In this document: positions 1 to 5,703 of the stretch, piece after piece
How the letters are laid out: each line of letters starts with the position of its first letter
How positions within the stretch are numbered: the stretch's first letter is position 1
From: Egerieenecus sp048201975
GTDB lineage: Bacteria > Bacillota > Clostridia > Christensenellales > Aristaeellaceae
Length of the DNA: 10,752 nt
Assembly (NCBI GenBank): GCA_048201975.1
Contig: DBFBGQ010000126.1
Location: 1 to 10,752 of the forward strand
Direction: 5' to 3'
The notes under the pieces: model-generated
What the model was told of the DNA's origin: nothing
The model's database searches: none
Seen by the model: the letters and a program-made list of their open reading frames with translations, nothing else
Position numbers and translations under genes: made by a program

Positions 1-10
1 AGATGATCTT

Positions 11-772
11 GTGACACGCTTAACAAAATGGTTTGCTTTCTTGCTTGTGCTGATATTGAGCTTTCCTCAGGTCCTTGCCGCTGAAGCGGCTGAGCCTTTT
101 TCCAAAGATGCGCTATCCATACCCTCCCTGGATGAGGACACGGCGATCTATGCTGGAACATGGGTTGCAGATTCCGAGGAACAAGCTTTTCTGCTGCTGG
201 GAAACGAAAAAGTGATGTGGCTTGCTGTTGCAACGCAAATGGAGGACGGCACCTACCAACTCATTGCGCAAAGCAAACCGGTACTTTCTTATGAAACGTA
301 CTGTTTGGGAAGCGTTGAGATGACGGATAGGTGGGATGATGGAGTACCCTATTTTTGGTATTCCATTGGGAACTATATCAATTACTATCTGCTCGTTTCG
401 GATGCAGGTGATGGTACATGGATCGTTCGCGGTGGATATATCGATGCTCATGGTGGATATACTGATGTTTGTGAAGAAGACATTCATTTCAATTTTTATG
501 CATCCAGTTGTGAGGATTCTACAGCCTACAGAGAAAATCCCACAGCCTACAGAGAGGCTTCTGAGCCCTACGGTGACGATCATATCCTTGTTTATGAAAC
601 CTGCCTTCCTCAAATTGAATGGCCTATTGGCGATCATTTGAAGTTGGAGGACTTCGACATAACGATTATCCAAAGAGCATGCGAGGATGCATTGGAATAT
701 CTTGATGCGTTTAAGGAAACGCATAGGCTGGGCGATCAGGATACCACTTATAAAATCTTTTGGGATTGGTAA
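11..772 (+). CDS. Exported protein of unknown function
   Basis: 253-residue protein with a clear Sec signal peptide: basic residues (TRLTK) in the first six, a hydrophobic core rich in L, F and V to about residue 20, then a small-residue cleavage region around LAAEA at 22-26. The mature part is acidic and rich in Tyr, Trp and Asp, with no lipobox cysteine, no further membrane segment and no domain I recognise. It probably acts outside the membrane, but no function can be assigned. The start used is GTG at 11. The frame stays open to the left edge and only ten bases are visible upstream, with no clear ribosome binding site, so the true start could lie outside the window. A seven-codon duplication lies in the middle. 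Base composition is more AT-rich than the glycosidase genes, which may mean a different origin. An IS30 remnant follows almost directly after the stop. Confidence 0.7.
   Translation: MTRLTKWFAFLLVLILSFPQVLAAEAAEPFSKDALSIPSLDEDTAIYAGTWVADSEEQAFLLLGNEKVMWLAVATQMEDGTYQLIAQSKPVLSYETYCLGSVEMTDRWDDGVPYFWYSIGNYINYYLLVSDAGDGTWIVRGGYIDAHGGYTDVCEEDIHFNFYASSCEDSTAYRENPTAYREASEPYGDDHILVYETCLPQIEWPIGDHLKLEDFDITIIQRACEDALEYLDAFKETHRLGDQDTTYKIFWDW
521..555 (+). repeat. Tandem 21-bp in-frame repeat inside the exported protein gene
   Basis: The 14-mer ACAGCCTACAGAGA occurs at 521-534 and again at 542-555, a period of 21 bp or seven codons. It gives TAYRENP followed by TAYREAS in the protein. The length keeps the frame, which fits slippage or a small duplication in a linker rich in polar residues. 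Confidence 0.75.
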
Positions 773-779
773 CTTTTGT

Positions 780-959
780 CCATGTACGCCCGATCGCGGA
801 CAAGAGTTCTCATCTCATGAGCAGGTAACAGCTGCAATAAAAGGAATGCCCTTTTACTTTCCAACGCCTTATGCACCATGGGAACGCGGCGCGAATGAGA
901 ACACAAACGGTCTCATCCGTGAATACTGTCCCAATCTTGTTGATATGGTCCCCTTTTGA
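780..959 (+). pseudogene. IS30-family transposase, C-terminal catalytic fragment
   Basis: This reading frame carries the end of an IS30-type DDE transposase core. TPDRGQEF holds the second catalytic Asp (codon 792-794). It is followed by YFPTPYAPWERGANENTNGL, the IS30 signature, with the catalytic Glu at codon 897-899. There are 34 residues between that Asp and Glu, against the usual 33, so there may be a one-residue insertion. The N-terminal helix-turn-helix, the first catalytic Asp and the inverted terminal repeats are missing. The frame stops at TGA 957-959, soon after the LIREY motif, where intact members run on for tens of residues. It is a dead fragment. It sits between the exported-protein gene and the tail of a broken fucU, so an old insertion followed by deletion may have shaped this junction. 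Confidence 0.8.
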
Positions 960-999
960 AATATTCTTCAATACGCTGTTGCACTTGGCTTGACAAATC

Positions 1000-1404
1000 A
1001 AGAATGATATTGGCATACTGGGCCGTCTCCCCTGTAGTCACAATGCAGTAAGCCGTCCGAGCCCGACCATAGAAGTCGAAGCGCTCCATGTGGCTCGGCT
1101 TCGTTTACGGCTACATATGTTGCAGCGTCTGCATATAGCGCTCCCAGATGTGCGGCACCACCGTGTCGCCCTGACACACCTGCATGAGCGCGAAATGATC
1201 GGCGTCATACTGGTCCAGAGGGATCAGCGACAGCACGGCCTCCAGCAGCGCGGGACTTGCCAGGCCATCCGCGCGGATCACCTGAGGACCTAGGCCCATG
1301 GCGGGAAAATGCGCGTCCGCAAGCACCAGTTCGTCTCCATGGCCCATTTCATCCAGCATTTTTAACAAGGCCGGCAAGATCAGGGGCGAAATTGCTCTGT
1401 GCAT
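1000..1404 (-). pseudogene. fucU: L-fucose mutarotase (FucU/RbsD family), broken
   Basis: Intact FucU (about 140 residues) interconverts the alpha and beta anomers of L-fucose in the cytoplasm. From ATG at 1404 the frame reads ISPLILPALLKMLDEMGHGD and then LADAHFP and PQVIRADG, all hallmarks of the family, with His22 and Asp30 in the conserved ring-binding positions. It meets TAG at 1113-1111 and TAA at 1107-1105, leaving a 97-residue open frame. The same frame then continues with MERFDFYGRARTAY and TGETAQYANIIL, the normal FucU C-terminus with its conserved Tyr. The -1 or +2 frame between the two parts is open (VAVNEAEPH), so a pair of compensating indels could also explain the break. The homology ends near 1000, beside the IS30 fragment. 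The upstream ribosome site is weak. The gene lies 114 bp downstream of the MATE gene on the same strand and near a fucosidase operon. A sequencing error is possible but would have to affect more than one base. Confidence 0.8.
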
Positions 1405-1518
1405 CCCGTTTTGCCTGCTTTGAAACCCCGGCATGGGTCTTTTCGCAGAACATAACCGCAGGACCTTCTTGGAAACGGGCCCCTCCAGGGAAAGAAGTTA
1501 GGGCTATGAAATGTCCGC

Positions 1519-2955
1519 TCACGTCTCCACAGCGGTCGCCCGCGCCTCATCCTGGGAAAGGGTATACTGCCATCTGCCCAGGCGGAACCGCAGCCAGGTA
1601 AAAATCGTCCGCGCCACGCTGTCCGCGCAGGCGCACAGCACAGCCTCCGGCAGGCCCAGATGAAACACGCAGATGCACAAATACCCGCCCAGCGTGCGAA
1701 TCAGCCAGTTGCCCAGAGCCGTGATATAGAAGGGCCATTTGGTATCCCCCGCTCCCCGCAGCGCGCCCGCAAGGATCCACGCGATCACCTGGATGGGCTG
1801 GATATAGGCCACCTGGCGCAGGCACCGCATGGCCAGCTCGATGGCGCGGGCATCCGGGGTAAACAGGCTGACCAGCTCCTGCGCAAACACGTAAATCATG
1901 ATGCCGGAAAACGTCAGCGCCACCGCGCCCACCGCGCAGGTGCGATAAGCATACATTTTTGCCAGCTCGGGCTTGTTGGCGCCCAAGGATTGTCCCACCA
2001 GCGTGGTGGCCGAGGTGGCATAGGCGAAGCCGGGCATAAAGGAAATGGATTCCGCCGTCACATAAATGGAGTTGGCCGCATACACCACCGTGCCCAGGGA
2101 GGCCACCGCCCGGGAAACCACCACGCTCGCAGCGGACATGCATACCCGTTCCAGCATGGCGGGAATGGAGATCTGAATCACCCGGCGCACCAAGGGAACA
2201 TCCAGGCGCATGGAATCGTGAATGCTGATTCTGGTGGGATCGCGCTTGGTGTACAGCAGCACAATCATCACCAGGCCGCCCAGCATCCAGGAGAAGCCGG
2301 TGGAAAGCGCCGCGCCGGCCACCCCCATGCCCGCTCCGGGCATCCATATGCTCCAGTTTCCCAGGCGCACCTCATGGGCCGGATGAATCAAAAAATAATT
2401 GCCGATAATGTTCACAATGTTGACCAGGATATTGACGCGCAGCGGGGTTTTCATATCGCCCCTTCCCCGATACACGCCGCCCAGCATCATGGTCGCCATG
2501 GAAAAAATGCGAAAGGCCGAGGTAATCAACAGATATTCCGACGCCGTGTCCAAAATCTCAGGGGCCGCGCCCATCCACATGGGAATCAACCGGTACATGC
2601 ACAGGGAAATCAGCGATAGCGGTCCCCCCACGTACAACAGCAGCAGCAGCGCATGGCGAATATACGCCTTTGCGCCCTCGTAATCCTTTGCGCCCACCGA
2701 ACGCGCCACATACGTGGTAATACCCACCCCCAGCGCCATAACCGCGCCGTTGATCAGAAATACGAACGAATTGCAGATGGAGACCGATGTGGTGGCGTTT
2801 ACGCCCAACGCGCCCACCATGGCAGTATCCGCATAGCTGACCAGGGTGGCCAAAATCTGCTCGATCAGCAGCGGCCATGTAAGCTGCAAAATGATTCTGG
2901 TCGGCGATAACCGCTCGTCCGTCAGGTCCAGTTGTTTTTTCCGGCGATCACCCAC
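1519..2955 (-). CDS. MATE-family multidrug/metabolite efflux transporter
   Basis: 478-residue polytopic membrane protein of the MATE family (NorM/DinF type), which exports organic compounds in exchange for Na+ or H+. About twelve hydrophobic segments follow a short basic N-terminus. The two halves carry the family's internal repeat: RGRGDMKTPL around Asp167 and RGAGDTKWPF around Asp404, each at a loop between helices. LTWPLLIEQIL near the start and NSFVFLINGAVMALGVG are also typical. I chose GTG at 2955 because a strong GGGAGGAGGA site (2970-2961) sits 5 bp upstream and the length then suits the family (about 450-480). The longer open frame from 3048 would add 31 residues without homology. 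The gene is divergent from the glycosidase operon, and no convincing terminator was found between it and the broken fucU. The substrate cannot be read from the sequence. Confidence 0.9.
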   Translation of the reverse strand: MGDRRKKQLDLTDERLSPTRIILQLTWPLLIEQILATLVSYADTAMVGALGVNATTSVSICNSFVFLINGAVMALGVGITTYVARSVGAKDYEGAKAYIRHALLLLLYVGGPLSLISLCMYRLIPMWMGAAPEILDTASEYLLITSAFRIFSMATMMLGGVYRGRGDMKTPLRVNILVNIVNIIGNYFLIHPAHEVRLGNWSIWMPGAGMGVAGAALSTGFSWMLGGLVMIVLLYTKRDPTRISIHDSMRLDVPLVRRVIQISIPAMLERVCMSAASVVVSRAVASLGTVVYAANSIYVTAESISFMPGFAYATSATTLVGQSLGANKPELAKMYAYRTCAVGAVALTFSGIMIYVFAQELVSLFTPDARAIELAMRCLRQVAYIQPIQVIAWILAGALRGAGDTKWPFYITALGNWLIRTLGGYLCICVFHLGLPEAVLCACADSVARTIFTWLRFRLGRWQYTLSQDEARATAVET

Positions 2956-3085
2956 TACGCTCCTCCTCCCGCGTCTTTCCGGCCATGGCGTCAGCAGCGC
3001 GAAAAAAAGAACGCGCCCCGCTCCATGGCCTTTGCCCGCTGTATCCAAATTAAGCCGCTTGCTCCTTTACGGCGTTTATGCCATC

Positions 3086-3114
3086 AATATAGCATGATTC
3101 TTGTCGTATTTGGA
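3086..3114 (-). promoter_or_regulatory. Possible promoter of the MATE gene
   Basis: On the minus strand a good -10 box TATATT (3091-3086) has a weak -35, TCCAAA (3114-3109), at 17-bp spacing. It would give a leader of roughly 120 nt before the GTG at 2955. The -35 is poor, so this is tentative. Confidence 0.3.
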
Positions 3115-3129
3115 CGTTTTTTGCATATT
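3101..3129 (+). promoter_or_regulatory. Alternative upstream promoter for the glycosidase operon
   Basis: TTGTCG (3101-3106) and CATATT (3124-3129) are 17 bp apart on the plus strand. If used, transcripts would start before the direct repeats at 3178-3213, which would then lie in the leader. It competes with the proposed promoter nearer the gene. Confidence 0.25.
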
Positions 3130-3177
3130 TTTCTTCATTTCCAAACTATTGCACACGCCTTCGACGCCTGCTTAATA

Positions 3178-3213
3178 AATGCATACTCCAAATACCGGAT
3201 AATGCATACGCCA
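3178..3213 (+). promoter_or_regulatory. Direct-repeat operator candidate (AATGCATACkCCA twice)
   Basis: AATGCATACTCCA (3178-3190) and AATGCATACGCCA (3201-3213) match at 12 of 13 bases, with starts 23 bp apart. A weaker third copy, ATTGCACACGCC, lies at 3148-3159. The second copy covers the place where a -35 box should be for the -10 box at 3233. This is the layout of an AraC-type activator site (two direct half-sites, the nearer touching -35). No regulator gene is visible in the window, so the family of the protein is a guess. Confidence 0.45.
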
Positions 3214-3238
3214 TGAAGTCAAAAACGTGTCATACTAT
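3210..3238 (+). promoter_or_regulatory. Probable activator-dependent promoter of the fucosidase operon
   Basis: TACTAT at 3233-3238 is a fair -10 box. The -35 position at 17-bp spacing (3210-3215) reads GCCATG, which is far from consensus and is overlapped by the second direct repeat. A weak -35 combined with flanking repeats suggests that transcription needs an activator. The leader to the ATG at 3358 would be about 110 nt. Confidence 0.35.
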
Positions 3239-3357
3239 TCTTACTGGAAAAGGTGGTAGCAAATACAGCAAAAAACTGCATGAACCGCAGGCGCGAAACA
3301 GATATCCGGACAGACAAGCAAAGGAGTGACGGAAAGTTGGAAGGAAAAGAGTACATC

Positions 3358-5703
3358 ATGGATTATCAGCAAGCCGCCGACACCTGGTGCGACGCGCTTC
3401 CCCTGGGCAACGGCCGGCTGGGCGCCATGATTTATGGCCACACCCGGGTGGATCGTATTCAGCTGAACGAAGACAGCCTGTGGTACGGCAAAGCCATGGA
3501 TCGAAACAACCCGCGCCTGAAGGACGCCCTTGCGGACATCCGCAGGCATGTTTTTGCCGGGGAGATTCGTGAGGCGGAGGACCTGATTCAGCGCTACATG
3601 CTAGGCGCGCCGTATTCCATGCGCCATTATGAATCCCTGGGCGAACTGGATATCGGCGTGAACAAGCTCTCGCCCTTCTCCGCCGGTTGGTTCCCCAACA
3701 GCGAGGGCGCCGAGCATTATACGCAGACCCTGGACCTGATGCGCGGCATTCACACCATGTCCTGGACGCAGGAGGGCGTTTCCTTTACCCGGGAATGCTT
3801 CATCAGCTGTCCCGATCAGGTGCTTTGCCTCCGTTACCATGCCAGCCGTCCGGGCGCGCTGCAAATCAACGCCCGGTACGACCGGGGGTACATTTTCGAG
3901 GGATTGGTACCCGATCCCCGCAGGCCCGGGGAAATGATCCGCGCGGGCGGATGGGGAAGCATGTTCCTGGACAGCAACCACACGCAGGGGCCCCACACGC
4001 TGGTGGCAACAGGCAATGCCGGGGGAACCGTATTTGGCCTGGCGATCGCCATGGACTCCGACGGCGCCGTCACGGATGCATACACGCAGCTGTACACCGA
4101 CGGCGCCACCGCCGTTACCCTGTACCTGGCCGCCGCCACGGACAATCGCGAGTCCGACCCGTTGGCGGCCTCCCTGGAACGGGTAAACCATGCCAAAGCG
4201 CTGGGCTTCGCTCAGCTGCGCCATCGCCATGTGCAGGATTTCGAGCCCTTGATGCGCCGCTGTACCCTGGACCTGGGCCAAGGCGCTGCCCTGCCTGTCA
4301 ATCAGCGCATCGCCGCCCTGAAGGCCGGCGGAGACGACCCGGCGCTGTGCGCGCTGTACTTTACCTTTGGCCGCTATCTGCTGGCTGCCGGCGGGCGCTC
4401 AGGTTCCTCCGCCATGAACCTGCAGGGCATCTGGTGCAAGGAATTCGCACCCATGTGGGACAGCAAATATACCACCAACATCAACGTGCAGATGAACTAC
4501 TGGCCCGCGGAAAACTGCAACCTGAGCTCCACGCACGCTTCGCTGTTCCAGTTGATCCGCGACGTATGCGAGCAGGGGAAGGAAACCGCCCGCGTCATGT
4601 ACGGCATGCGAGGATCCGTGTGCCACCACAATACGGATTTTTATGGGGATACCGCCCCGCAGGATCAGTATATGGCGTCCACGGCCTGGACCTGCGGCGG
4701 CGCGTGGATGGCGATGCATCTATGGGAGCATTTCCTTTATACAATGGACCTGGACTTCCTGCGCGAATACCGCCCCATCATGCGCGAGTTTGCCATTTTC
4801 TTCGTGGACTTCCTGACAGAGGATGGCACGGGGCACCTGGTCACCTGCCCCTCGCTTTCGCCGGAAAACCGCTACATCCTTCCCGACGGCTATGACTCGC
4901 CCATTTGCGCCGGTCCCGCCATGGACAACCAGATTCTCCGGGATCTTTTCGACGCCTGCATCCACGCCGACGAGATCCTGGGCGAAACCGACGAATGGAC
5001 CGAAACCTTCCGGAAAACCCGCGCGCTTTTGCCCGAGGACCAAATCGGCTCCAAGGGTCAGCTGCTGGAATGGCGGGAGGAGCTGCCGGAGAAAATGCCC
5101 GGCATGAGCCATATTTCCCACCTTTACGCCGCCTACCCCAGCAGCCAGATCAACTGGACGGACACGCCGGACAAAATGAAGGCCGTGCAGCGCTCCATTG
5201 AGCTCCGGGTGGCCCACGGCACGGACGGAGGCGGATGGCCCCTGGCCTGGCGCATGTGCCAATACGCCCGCCTGCTGGACGGTGAAAAGGTAGGCGCCGC
5301 TGTCAACCGCATGGTCGGTCAGGCCTCCGCCAGCTTCCTGAACGGCCGGCGCATTTTCCAGATTGACGGCAACCTGGGCGCCACCGCGGGCATCGCGGAA
5401 GCGCTGCTGCAAAGCCACCGGGGCGTTATTCGCCTGCTTCCCGCGCTGCCGCCCCGCTGGACCACCGGCGCCGTCAGCGGCATGATGGCCCGCGGCAATG
5501 TTGAAGTGGACATGGCCTGGGCGCAGGGCAAGCTCACCCGCGCCGCGCTGCGCCCCGCAAAGGACGGCGCGCTGCTGGTGCAGGCGGAAGAAAATTGCAC
5601 GGTGGAAGCAGGCGGCCAGCCCGTCCCTGTTGAACAAACCTCCCATGGCCTGCGCTTTTACGCGCAGGCAGGAAAGGAGTACATCGTATGCGTTCCACAA
5701 TGA
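3358..5703 (+). CDS. GH95-family alpha-L-fucosidase, cytoplasmic
   Basis: 781-residue GH95 glycoside hydrolase. This family releases L-fucose (usually alpha-1,2-linked) by inversion; some members prefer alpha-L-galactose. The N-terminal domain opens with ALPLGNGRLGAM (13-24) and NEDSLWYG. The (alpha/alpha)6 barrel contains TNINVQMNYWPAE, with Asn374 and Asn376 matching the Asn pair of Bifidobacterium AfcA. It also has SLSPENRY with Glu503, the likely general acid, and FQIDGNLGATAGI with Asp670. The family's usual GTGW motif reads DGGGWPLAW here. A beta-rich C-terminal domain covers about the last 80 residues. There is no signal peptide, so it should act on imported oligosaccharides. ATG 3358 fits the family start, with AAGGAAAAGAG just upstream. 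TTG 3337, 10 bp after AAGGAG (3321-3326), would add seven residues and is a real alternative. The open frame from GTG 3253 adds a non-homologous basic tail. First gene of the operon, overlapping GH31 by 16 bp. Confidence 0.92.
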   Translation: MDYQQAADTWCDALPLGNGRLGAMIYGHTRVDRIQLNEDSLWYGKAMDRNNPRLKDALADIRRHVFAGEIREAEDLIQRYMLGAPYSMRHYESLGELDIGVNKLSPFSAGWFPNSEGAEHYTQTLDLMRGIHTMSWTQEGVSFTRECFISCPDQVLCLRYHASRPGALQINARYDRGYIFEGLVPDPRRPGEMIRAGGWGSMFLDSNHTQGPHTLVATGNAGGTVFGLAIAMDSDGAVTDAYTQLYTDGATAVTLYLAAATDNRESDPLAASLERVNHAKALGFAQLRHRHVQDFEPLMRRCTLDLGQGAALPVNQRIAALKAGGDDPALCALYFTFGRYLLAAGGRSGSSAMNLQGIWCKEFAPMWDSKYTTNINVQMNYWPAENCNLSSTHASLFQLIRDVCEQGKETARVMYGMRGSVCHHNTDFYGDTAPQDQYMASTAWTCGGAWMAMHLWEHFLYTMDLDFLREYRPIMREFAIFFVDFLTEDGTGHLVTCPSLSPENRYILPDGYDSPICAGPAMDNQILRDLFDACIHADEILGETDEWTETFRKTRALLPEDQIGSKGQLLEWREELPEKMPGMSHISHLYAAYPSSQINWTDTPDKMKAVQRSIELRVAHGTDGGGWPLAWRMCQYARLLDGEKVGAAVNRMVGQASASFLNGRRIFQIDGNLGATAGIAEALLQSHRGVIRLLPALPPRWTTGAVSGMMARGNVEVDMAWAQGKLTRAALRPAKDGALLVQAEENCTVEAGGQPVPVEQTSHGLRFYAQAGKEYIVCVPQ
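5673..5690 (+). promoter_or_regulatory. Ribosome binding site deciding the GH31 start, inside the GH95 gene
   Basis: AAAGGAG (5673-5679) lies 8 bp before ATG 5688, within the last codons of the fucosidase gene. A second in-frame ATG at 5700 would be 20 bp away and is therefore unlikely. The site and the 16-bp overlap suggest translational coupling of the two glycosidases. Confidence 0.7.

Noticed and set aside
687..779. N-terminal extension of the IS30 fragment into the exported-protein gene
   Set aside because: Residues before TPDRGQEF have no transposase homology and overlap the coding sequence of the first gene in another frame.
1660..2619. 319-codon open frame on the plus strand opposite the MATE gene
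   Set aside because: Very rich in His, Gln, Arg and Gly, with no motif; it is a shadow of the MATE codon pattern.
2956..3048. Extended N-terminus of the MATE protein from ATG 3048
   Set aside because: The strong GGGAGGAGGA site points to GTG 2955, and the extra 31 residues show no MATE features.
3253..3357. Extended N-terminus of the GH95 protein from GTG 3253
   Set aside because: The added residues are basic and outside family homology. Good ribosome sites lie nearer, at TTG 3337 and ATG 3358.
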